64,000 nt of DNA from contig OX465583.1 of the NCBI GenBank assembly GCA_950022655.1, positions 70,071,152 through 70,135,151 of the forward strand, in the 5' to 3' direction. Position numbers and translations under genes: made by a program. Below the pieces are notes generated by a model that made no database searches, was not told where the DNA came from, and worked only from the letters and a program-made list of their open reading frames with translations. Position 1 is the stretch's first letter, and each line of letters opens with the position of its first letter. This document shows positions 44,083 to 52,264 of this stretch, in pieces. The DNA comes from Alentia gelatinosa (lineage: Eukaryota; Annelida; Polychaeta; Phyllodocida; Polynoidae).

Positions 44083-44478
44083 TTTATTTAATATCCATGG
44101 TATACGAAGCCCCCATTGAAAATGTATGGGGACTCAGTAAACCACGACCCATTATATAAAACCTGTCAGATACCATAACTGTGGTATACGGATTCAAACC
44201 TGTGGTATACGGCCTCGAAACCATGGTATACGGGGAAAATAGTCCCTTTCTGCTATAGAGCAAAGAAATAGTCCCTATCGTTGTACCTTTTAATATGGCA
44301 ATAACTGGGTTTAATTTATTGGAGAAGATGGATAATAAATACAACAAACGATGGTTTTGTGGACAGGCGGCTCTGTAAACCACTCGAGGTTGACGTCGTA
44401 TTACACTTGCTAGCGCTCGTGTATTACTACGCGTCAACCTCTCGTGGTTTACGGCCGCCTGTCCACAAAACCATCGAT
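44083..44478 (+). mobile_element. Body-plus-hairpin element
   Basis: The body at 44083-44339 begins TTTATTTAATATCCATGG and ends AGATGGATAATAAA. A hairpin at 44343-44478 follows, pairing GATGGTTTTGTGGACAGGCG with its inverse, apex ACACTTGCTAGCGCTCGTGT. The interior shares GTATACGAAGCCCCCATTG with segments at 40313-40425 and 46965-47015. Confidence 0.65.
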
Positions 44479-44712
44479 TATTGTCTATGTAAACACCAAA
44501 CGGGTGACGACCACATAATCATCTGATTATGAAACTTTGCTTCACCTGGCGATTTGATGACGACGACTATTTCAAAGCAGCTCGTATCAATCGTCTAGAC
44601 ACAAGACAATTCTGTATTTTTTTTGTTTGTTTGGATAGTTTTACGTCCCACTTGTTAAATTAGACTTACTTTGGGTTTGACTGAATCTATGAGATGAAAG
44701 TATGTAGAAAAA

Positions 44713-45266
44713 GACAATAATGACTGGTTTTGATTACGAGTGGCCGTATTCTCCGAGTAGTTGACGCGTAGTAATATACGAGCGATTAGCTAGGATATTA
44801 CGTCGTCAACTAAGAGGAGATTGCGGGCACTCGTAATTAAAACCAGTCTTTATTGTATTTATTATCCACCTGTAAGATCAATAAACCTATTATAATAAAA
44901 AGTGCATATAATTCCAGATTACACCATAATGGCACAGCACTTTCAAGCATGGGTTTAATTTGGTGTATACTTACGCCAGTTTTTTTTTTTTATAGTTCGC
45001 TATTTTTCCGTGTTTTTGGTCTGCAAAACGTTTTATGATAGTGATTTCTGATGGTAAATGAGATTATTGTGACTGAATATAGATAATTAATATCAAATGA
45101 ACATTAAATAAACTTATTTTGAAGAACATTATGATTAGATTTAATTTTGGATGGGACTTTTTTTCCGGAATCTCCTGCAGGAGATTCTAACATGCCAGAA
45201 TCTTCGGGTAGCGAATTCCAGGCGCCCTATACATTTCCTATGGAGACTACATAATAGGTGGATAAT
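44713..45266 (+). mobile_element. Hairpin-plus-body element, family B
   Basis: Third copy of the family. The hairpin at 44713-44850 has an intact apex (ATACGAGCGATTAGCTAGGA); the body starts TTATTATCCACCTG and ends AATAGGTGGATAAT. It is the unoccupied counterpart of the site hit at 6522. Confidence 0.7.
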
Positions 45267-45545
45267 ATATCTCACCCCTACACATTTAACAAGGTGAGAA
45301 TTCTTTTACTTTCCTCACCATATAATTTTGTTTATGCACATCTTATTATCTCTCTATATATTATTATCACATATATGAATATTACTACTTATGTTTATCA
45401 CTTATCACGACTCAGGAACTATATATAAATAGAGTAAAACGCCCCTAAAGAGGCCACCCTCCGTTCCCAACAAAATGACCCCTAAAGCAAGCTGGCCCCT
45501 TAAGCAGGGTTAAAATTAACTGAATAAAGATTTCTTTTCTGAACA

Positions 45546-46560
45546 ACTGTCGCCTTAAAGCTTATATAAAGCAATTAAGCTCAGTTAATCAATCCAAAAA
45601 AATAAGCCCCGCCCTCCACAGAGCGGAGCTACCACGTGTACATGTACCCTGGACAACTTTGAGGCAGTAGTCGCCTATGAGAGCTCTGCTCCAATGCTAA
45701 AGTATGGGAGTGGTGTTAGGGCATTGCTACCTGCGGTGGTAGTCAGACTAGAGCAATAAAACCGAGACTCAGATAGCTGAGGGCAGTCAGTCACACCTGA
45801 CACTCAGCAGTGTACACACAGCCGTGATTACCGACAATGACAAGCACTATAGGCAGTACAATGACCACAAGAAAATATGGTAACTAATACACTATAAACA
45901 CTAATTCTATGTATTACTATATGTGTATCTGTGTCTCTGTGTCTCTGTATCTGTAGTCTCTGTATCTGTATCTGCATGTTTTCTAATGAATTTACAAGGC
46001 CAGGTGAGAGAAAGGTGCACTGAGGCATGACAGGTGAGGTCTACAGAGGAAACCCATGAAATTCTAGGGTCTGAGCTTGTATCCCATCGAGTTTGAATCA
46101 CGTAGTAATTCACAAGGCGAAGCCGCGTGAATTGCTATGTGATTCAAATGAGATGGGATCGAGCTCTGATCCTAAACTTGAATGGGTTTCTGAATTTATC
46201 TCACCCTTAATATTGACTAATGGGCTAATATTTGTGACATTATCCCCCATTGGATATCTTTCCTAAATATCTAATGGGTGTTAGATACGAGTTTCCAATG
46301 TTAAGTCTATGGAGAAAAATATCTGGGGTGAGATAAAAGGTAGTACTTGTGTGTGTGGGGAAGTATATATGAAACTCTGTGTGTAATATGTATCTATATA
46401 TCTGTATATATGTATCTCTGTATCATTGCCTGTGTGCCTAATCTGGTTTATGTCTCACCATTCTTCACACTAAATTAAAAAGGTACACTCACTGTGTGAG
46501 GGGCGGGTCTATATTTTTAATGAAATTATCATCTAGAATAATTTCTGGATATCAGCTTTA
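45546..46560 (+). repeat. Dispersed repeat, copy 2 (copy 1 at 4.5-6.1 kb)
   Basis: Matches 4540-4625 and then 5340-6110 block by block. Compared with copy 1 it lacks the long AT run and has gained the 46049-46336 insertion after GAGGCATGACAGGT. Confidence 0.6.
46045..46336 (+). mobile_element. Hairpin-plus-body element inserted in dispersed repeat
   Basis: The hairpin at 46049-46190 pairs AAACCCATGAAATTCTAGG with an inverse arm ending at GAATGGGTTT, apex TTCACAAGGCGAAGCCGCGTGAA. The body at 46196-46336 is bounded by TTATCTCACCC and GGGGTGAGATAA and has the CAATGTTAAGTCTATGG subterminal block. The corresponding position in the 5.6-kb copy is empty, which defines the unit. Confidence 0.75.
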
Positions 46561-46605
46561 AGCGGGGTGTCCTCTTAACCGACGTGCCCCAGAAGCGGGG
46601 TTTTA

Positions 46606-46637
<32 letters not shown>

Positions 46638-46792
46638 GTATGTATATATATATATAGGTATGTATACATACCCATTCTCATTTTCTCATACAATGTACTG
46701 TTGTGCGATTGATTACTCCGAAAGTGCTTGAAGAGATGTATCACAATCTGTAGGACTCGTATTACAGGACATGACAACATCTGTTCAAAAAA

Positions 46793-46960
46793 TTGTTTAG
46801 TTACACAATAATAACTAGTTTTGTGTAGGAGTGGCCGTGTGGTAGCTACATCATCAACCAGTCGTTATTGTATTCATTACCCACCTACACGTTTGATAAG
46901 ATGAATGGACCATGCATCCAAATAGTTGCCACAACACTGTCAAGCCTGGAGGTAATATGG
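46793..46960 (+). mobile_element. Family B element, truncated
   Basis: AGTTTTGTGTAGGAGTGGCC, a collapsed hairpin, and TTACCCACCTACACG of the body start. Confidence 0.55.
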
Positions 46961-47146
46961 TTTATCAGCCATCGTATACAAAGCCCCCATTGAAAATGTA
47001 TGGGGACTCAGTATATATATATTGTACAGGGGTGTACAGGGGTGCCCGCTTATGCGAGGTTAAAATAAACATCTTATAAAGGTGTCCGTCAACGCGGAGT
47101 GTCTGACCACGCGGGGTGTCCGTATACATACATATATATATATATA

Positions 47147-47205
47147 TTAATAAGTAAGTAAGTGAAACAGGTAATATGCGCTTCAGGAGTATTTTTTCTG
47201 ACTCC
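47147..47205 (-). repeat. Split direct repeat B2
   Basis: 59-bp 3'-terminal repeat of the Ngaro-like element. The flank beyond it is alternating TA. Confidence 0.9.
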
Positions 47206-47251
47206 TCTATATTTATTAACATTTAAACATAAGTAAGTAATAATAAAAAGG

Positions 47252-47284
<33 letters not shown>

Positions 47285-47438
47285 GAGGCACGCAGGCCAT
47301 AGGTGTGTTCTGAGGGCCCGTCGGCTGAGGAGTGGCAGGGACCGGTGGGTAGTGAGGTGTGCAGCGCCCTCAGTCGACAAGTCAGGTGGCGCCCTCTTAC
47401 ATTAATACTTCTAACTATCTTAGATAGTTCGTGTCCAT
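47285..47438 (-). repeat. Split direct repeat A2
   Basis: 154 bp, the internal copy of A1, followed by a 79-bp A/T-rich spacer that includes a long homopolymer run. Confidence 0.9.
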
Positions 47439-47496
47439 TAATAAGTAAGTAAGTGAAACAGGTAATATGCGCTTCAGGAGTATTTTTTCTGACTCC
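47438..47496 (-). repeat. Split direct repeat B1
   Basis: 59 bp, identical to B2; lies just past the recombinase stop and touches A2. Confidence 0.9.
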
Positions 47497-47504
47497 AAAC
47501 GCCA

Positions 47505-48560
47505 TTAATATTTCATAGAAGATAAAGAAGAAGAAACCTTAGTATCTGATAATACACGAAGTGGAAAAGGTTTAGTTAAATAAATCAATGCTGTTAGAGA
47601 CTTCCAGTCTCCAGTGTACTGGATATCCTCTATTGGGAGACCACATTGGTGCATAAAGGATGCTCCGGATCTACGGAGAGAATGAACCCCTTTACGGGTT
47701 TCATTGATACCACATAACGAAAACAATCTTTTCAGAAAGGATAGTAATTGATAATAACGTAGAGGTTTATAATTATCGCCTTTCTTCAACATAAATACAG
47801 GAGAATCCTTAGATAAATGAGAGGATTCTGTTATAATTACCGATAACCAATGGGAAGCAAATAAGGCTTTATTCAAAGTTTTTGTCACTGGGATACAATA
47901 AAGTCTTTGGGAGTGTTGTATCGTCTTGGAAGAAGAAACTCTTATCTCTACACCCCAATTGAAAAATGATAAACAGTCTCTAGACAAACAATGAGGTGAT
48001 AACTTGTCAAACACCAAATGACTTTTTCGTAATAACGACCTGAAACTTGTGACGATAGCCGCCAACATACATAATTCATGTTGATTAGAAAAATCGACAT
48101 AAGCAAACATATTCATTAGGTCATTAACCGATAAAGTAGGACGATAAGGTTCTGGATCTCTGAGCATTCTCTTTAGTCCTGAAAGAGTACACGATACTTC
48201 AAAATTGTCTCTGAGATGATCAACCTCATAACCATAATACTTATTTAGTGAAATAACTCCACTAACATAATTGTCTATTGAACAGTAAGATAAATCCGGT
48301 GACAAATGTACCATGTAGCGACAAAGTAACTTAGTGTCCGTAGGTAAGGGAGAAATATCAATCATCTTGCAAAACGTTAAATATCGTCTCCATTGCGATA
48401 CTTTGGTTTTCCAGGTGGATGGCGCCCAAGCCATGGAGCGAATCTCTGCCGCCTTTCGGTCCAATTCTCGGACATATTCGTTCTCCTTTGGTACTACAAC
48501 ACAGATGTAAAGGCAGAATGGTATCAGCAGAAAAACGAGATATGGTGTCTGCCTCAACAT
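47505..48560 (-). CDS. Tyrosine recombinase of Ngaro-like element
   Basis: 351 residues from an ATG at 48560 that lies inside the RT frame, in a different phase. The N-terminal 25 residues are hydrophobic and may only reflect overlap with RT. The core begins near residue 26. It has an N-terminal SAM-like region (WAPSTWKTKVSQWRRYLTFC), Arg178 in SFRSLLRKS, His293 and Arg296 in HSLRR, and Tyr327 in LIYLTK, the R-H-R-Y set of tyrosine recombinases. GDWKS (318-322) matches the usual H/W position. The enzyme would integrate the circular DNA. It could start at its own ATG or at a frameshift from RT. The frame is intact. Confidence 0.85.
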   Translation of the reverse strand: MLRQTPYLVFLLIPFCLYICVVVPKENEYVRELDRKAAEIRSMAWAPSTWKTKVSQWRRYLTFCKMIDISPLPTDTKLLCRYMVHLSPDLSYCSIDNYVSGVISLNKYYGYEVDHLRDNFEVSCTLSGLKRMLRDPEPYRPTLSVNDLMNMFAYVDFSNQHELCMLAAIVTSFRSLLRKSHLVFDKLSPHCLSRDCLSFFNWGVEIRVSSSKTIQHSQRLYCIPVTKTLNKALFASHWLSVIITESSHLSKDSPVFMLKKGDNYKPLRYYQLLSFLKRLFSLCGINETRKGVHSLRRSGASFMHQCGLPIEDIQYTGDWKSLTALIYLTKPFPLRVLSDTKVSSSLSSMKY

Positions 48561-50247
48561 TTAAGATACCCGCAATATGTTGACATCTTAACTGTAAATC
48601 ATAAACTATACATAACCAAAATATTAACCTTAGTAAGACCATGGAGGATTTGTTACTGCTTCGACCAGTGGTAATGGCAGCAACCACTTGAGTATTATCG
48701 GAATAGAATAAAACGATTTTATTCCTCCATGATTCAACCCATCTCAAGATGCATTCAACGATAGGGTACAGTTCCTGAACATTGATATTTTCCGTGATAG
48801 GAAAAATGGTTGAAGATACAAAATGTTTTTCTGGGATAAGACGATCATGATTATCGTCCCAAAACCCAGCAACCCAATCGGATCCAAAGGTTCCTCCATA
48901 GCCTGAACTAGAAGCGTCAGTGTAGACTACTGGAGAGTCACATGATGGTTTTACCATTATCTGAGTACCATTGAACACTTTTGAGAAAGATTTCCACCAT
49001 TCTAGGTCTAAGAAAAACTCTTTATACAAAGTGATATATCGTTTCTTTACAGAAAAACCGGATAACATGTTTATTATCCTTCTACTAAAGGTACGTCCTC
49101 CGCACACTACCGTAGCACAATGAGAAAGGACTCCACACAACCTTTGGAGTTGTTTGCGTGTCGCCTTGTGGCGACCTTCGAAAAACACAATTTCGTCCTT
49201 TAATTTGTAAAGTTTGTCTTCTAGGAGACTTAACTCTAATGTACGAGAGTTAACGATAATACCTAAGTATTTCTGTATTTGAGAAGGACTTCTTACTTTG
49301 GAATAAGCTATGTAAAATCCAAGGGATCTTAAAGTCCTGTGTAGGAAAAGCTGGGCTTTCCTGCAATTATCGTAGTCCTTACCGATTAAAAGAAAGTCAT
49401 CTAGATAATTGAAACAAACAAAACCAGACTTATTCATAAAGCGACAAATTGAGTCTGTAAGTCTATTGAAAATATACGGTGCTGCTCTTGTTTCGAAGGA
49501 AATACAATTATCCTGAAGAAGAACATTGTTATTATCAACAACCCATTTCAACCCTTGATACGTTCTATCGCTAGGTCTGATCATGATTGAGCGATAAGCG
49601 GCTGTGATGTCTGTTACCGCTAGAAAATCATTTTTCTCTAAGACTTTGACAACATCATCTATGTTTTTGAAACGAAAGTGATTGAAAGTCTCATTCATAT
49701 GATTATTTACAGACCAACCGGTGGGTCTGCTGGCGTCTGTAATTGGACGATAACCACCTCCAGCTTTGTTAACGGCGCCAAGCGCGTGAACACAATGTGG
49801 TTTTGAGTCTACCATGGACAATTTACCTGAAGCGATTTCTTCAGAAATCAAATTGTCGATAAAGACATGAGCATTGTTATAAACAGACGAATAATTATTC
49901 ACTGAATAATCAACAATATCAGCGGCAGGGTCAATTATTTTGAAACCATGGAAAATGCCGTCTAGAATAAACATACTGTCTATGTCCATTGTATTTGGCC
50001 CGTAAACCTCATCGTGACCACCTGATAACATAAAGAACCAACCCGCTGGTTTCATTTGAGAGCGGATATCTCCGATAAAATGGTTATCACCTAAACTCCA
50101 CAATGGGATGAATTCATTGTAAATATCGCAAATGTCTGATAAACAATTGAAAACCGTAATGTCTGTGGTATAGTCTATAGGAAATACATTATCAGTTCGT
50201 CCTGGGGTATGTGTGTCAGGTAGTGACTCCGTAGGGGGGTGTGGCAC
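48358..50247 (-). CDS. Reverse transcriptase-RNase H of Ngaro-like element
   Basis: 629 residues as tabulated from a GTG at 50247; the true start is unclear because the first ATG is residue 65 and the frame is open back to the gag TGA. RT motifs: GGGYRPITDAS (163-173), the catalytic Asp213 in AVTDITAAYRS, and YLDD (281-284). RNase H motifs: YTDASSSGYGG (Asp444), INVQELYP (Glu492), YSDNTQ (Asp517) and HIAGILNVEAD (Asp567), a complete active-site set. It copies the element RNA into DNA. Its last 203 bases overlap the recombinase frame. No premature stops. This domain order with no DIRS-type methylase supports Ngaro rather than DIRS1 (inference). Confidence 0.9.
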   Translation of the reverse strand: MPHPPTESLPDTHTPGRTDNVFPIDYTTDITVFNCLSDICDIYNEFIPLWSLGDNHFIGDIRSQMKPAGWFFMLSGGHDEVYGPNTMDIDSMFILDGIFHGFKIIDPAADIVDYSVNNYSSVYNNAHVFIDNLISEEIASGKLSMVDSKPHCVHALGAVNKAGGGYRPITDASRPTGWSVNNHMNETFNHFRFKNIDDVVKVLEKNDFLAVTDITAAYRSIMIRPSDRTYQGLKWVVDNNNVLLQDNCISFETRAAPYIFNRLTDSICRFMNKSGFVCFNYLDDFLLIGKDYDNCRKAQLFLHRTLRSLGFYIAYSKVRSPSQIQKYLGIIVNSRTLELSLLEDKLYKLKDEIVFFEGRHKATRKQLQRLCGVLSHCATVVCGGRTFSRRIINMLSGFSVKKRYITLYKEFFLDLEWWKSFSKVFNGTQIMVKPSCDSPVVYTDASSSGYGGTFGSDWVAGFWDDNHDRLIPEKHFVSSTIFPITENINVQELYPIVECILRWVESWRNKIVLFYSDNTQVVAAITTGRSSNKSSMVLLRLIFWLCIVYDLQLRCQHIAGILNVEADTISRFSADTILPLHLCCSTKGERICPRIGPKGGRDSLHGLGAIHLENQSIAMETIFNVLQDD

Positions 50248-50262
50248 TTTACCGTCAATGTC

Positions 50263-51342
50263 TCATGTTGACTTGCCGCTGTCATTGTCCTTGATTGGGT
50301 CTTTTTTGCATGTTCGTGCCTTGTGTTGTCCTCGACATATAGCGCATATGTGTGCTCGAGAACAATTAGAAATTTCACAAAAAGTAAAATTATATCGTGC
50401 ACAGATATCATCCGGAACCTTGATATTAGATCTCTTTGAGGATTTGCTTTTCGATCCAGAAGAACTTTTCACAGATAGGGTATTTTCAGCAGCAAGGTAA
50501 GTGTAAATACTTTCATGTTCTGAGGCAACAACATCTAAAACCATTGATGTCACGTTATGTTCATAACGTGACAAATTTTCCGAAGAAAAAGCTCCAGAAA
50601 CACTTTTCAAGGCAACAAACCGTAAATGATTAAGGTAGTCCTTTGGGAGGATAGACGGTAAATTGGCCCGTAAGATACACTGAAGTACACAAATCATTCC
50701 GAACAACAATTCTGATAAAGACATTTCGTCAAAGCTTTTGTCGGTCTGGATGTGAAAGTCGGGCCGGAGCCAATGTCTCGATCGTTTGCGTTTTGAGGAT
50801 TCAGAGAGTAAGTGTAAGTTCCCCAACCAATCTTGGTCCTTACCGACTCCCTCTGGAGGTCTTGATACGGAGAGTAAGCCCTCCAAGGCCTCACATCCTA
50901 AGGAACTTGTACCTAGACCTGCCGCAGTCAGACCGGCCATGATGGTTTGTTGACCAGATTGTGTAGCAGACGAGGCAGCGCCAGCAATTCCCCCTGCAGG
51001 TGCTGTGGGTCCGGCGGGTCCAACGGGACCGGTTTGGGCGGCGTTTCCTAAAATAGACTGTTCCAGACTTGCATTTCGTAGAGTTGAATCCTTTAGTCTT
51101 TGTTCCAAACATCCAATTTCGTCCTCCTCAGCCAACTTCTTTGCAATTTCTTCTTGTTGTCGAATTTTTAGTAACAAGGTATCTTTCCTAGATAACTCGT
51201 CCAAGGGTTTACCTTCGTCTGTGGTGCCGGTCGCTGCACGTGGAAGTAAACTCTTACAATAGCGACCAAAGGGAGCAGTATGTCTGAGGCCACATCCAGA
51301 ACAGTTCTTTTGTGAAGAACCTTCGTCTTCCTGGTCCGACAT
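50263..51342 (-). CDS. gag: Gag-like protein of Ngaro-like element
   Basis: 359 residues from the ATG at 51342 (MSDQEDEGSS); the open frame extends upstream to 51486 into repeat A1, so a longer form is possible. An N-terminal CSGCG...C cluster is followed by a charged coiled-coil-like stretch (LLLKIRQQEEIAKKLAEEDE) and a Gly/Ala/Pro-rich linker. The C-terminal Cys/His array (CARYNFTFCEISNCSRAH, then CAICRGQH...C) is the zinc-binding signature often seen in DIRS/Ngaro gag proteins. Gag proteins coat the element RNA. It ends in a single TGA, after which the RT frame continues in the same phase with no further stop. Confidence 0.8.
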   Translation of the reverse strand: MSDQEDEGSSQKNCSGCGLRHTAPFGRYCKSLLPRAATGTTDEGKPLDELSRKDTLLLKIRQQEEIAKKLAEEDEIGCLEQRLKDSTLRNASLEQSILGNAAQTGPVGPAGPTAPAGGIAGAASSATQSGQQTIMAGLTAAGLGTSSLGCEALEGLLSVSRPPEGVGKDQDWLGNLHLLSESSKRKRSRHWLRPDFHIQTDKSFDEMSLSELLFGMICVLQCILRANLPSILPKDYLNHLRFVALKSVSGAFSSENLSRYEHNVTSMVLDVVASEHESIYTYLAAENTLSVKSSSGSKSKSSKRSNIKVPDDICARYNFTFCEISNCSRAHICAICRGQHKARTCKKDPIKDNDSGKST

Positions 51343-51428
51343 AATCCTTGTGTAGTTACTACTACTCGGGTAGTATTTGTTTAGAGGAGAAAAAACTAAA
51401 AAAGTTAGAAAGACCAACAAGAAAAAAT

Positions 51429-51582
51429 GAGGCACGCAGGCCATAGGTGTGTTCTGAGGGCCCGTCGGCTGAGGAGTGGCAGGCACCGGTGGGTAGTGAG
51501 GTGTGCAGCGCCCTCAGTCGACAAGTCAGGTGGCGCCCTCTTACATTAATACTTCTAACTATCTTAGATAGTTCGTGTCCAT
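51429..51582 (-). repeat. Split direct repeat A1
   Basis: 154-bp 5'-terminal repeat of the Ngaro-like element, differing from A2 by one base (about 51485). The gag frame opens inside it. Confidence 0.9.
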
Positions 51583-51681
51583 ATACATATATATAAATAT
51601 TCTTTATATAGAGATACAAGGATTGTCCTTTTTGATTTCTGAGAGGTATTACGGTTTACCTTCATTTTCCTCCCAACCTTT

Positions 51682-52248
51682 TGTAAAGTCTCACATCCTA
51701 CTTGCGTAAGGAGTAGACCTTAAGAAGAGAAAGTCAGAACACAACACAGAAGTACTAGGTATTACTTTGAGTCAGAACCTGAGACTAACTGTTTATTGAC
51801 AAGAAGGGATCCTTGTTTTATACCCTTAGCAGGGGGTTGACATGACAGGCTTGGCATCTGTGAGCTCTACGCTCTCATTGGCTGTTGTACCAACAGCCAA
51901 TAGGGGAAGACCAAATCCGTTCCGGTTGAGCGCCCGTTCCAGTCTGTCACACATGTCAGGAGGCCGCTCATGACACTGAACAACTCCAAGTGTCATTGGT
52001 AGAGCGACCTGCCCTCATGTGGGCAGAATGGGAACTAGAGCTGAGCGATAATAGGGGTATTATATGCCATTCAAAGCATGGCAGCCGTACTGTAAACATC
52101 AGGGAGGAGGTTACTAACCAAAATGGTGACTGTTCCAATTCAGTCAATTTGTTCCTCAATAATTAGGGGTAATTTAGATGATTACTTTCTTCTCTTAGAA
52201 ACCAATATTGCATGGCCACGATAGGGATGTATAGACCAGAACTTTACA
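51682..52248 (-). repeat. 3' LTR of the errantivirus-like element
   Basis: 567 bp, the partner of the 61438 LTR, with the TATAAAA at 51816-51822 and AATAAA at 51792-51797 conserved. A purine-rich tract (AAGGGGAGGGCG on the minus strand, about 52252-52264) lies just upstream and is the likely plus-strand primer. Confidence 0.9.
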
Positions 52249-52264
52249 TACGCCCTCCCCTTAG

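Larger units (their letters stand above)
47147..51582 (-). mobile_element. Ngaro-like tyrosine-recombinase retrotransposon
   Basis: A 4.4-kb element with split direct repeats in the order A1 (51429-51582), coding region, B1 (47438-47496), A2 (47285-47438), B2 (47147-47205), read on the minus strand. The A repeats are both 154 bp and differ at one base; the B repeats are 59 bp and identical. B1 abuts A2, which reproduces the joint expected of a circular DNA intermediate, as known for PAT/Ngaro-type elements integrated by a tyrosine recombinase. It sits in TA-rich DNA with no target duplication, also typical. Gag, RT-RNase H and recombinase are all open, so this copy looks young. Confidence 0.9.
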
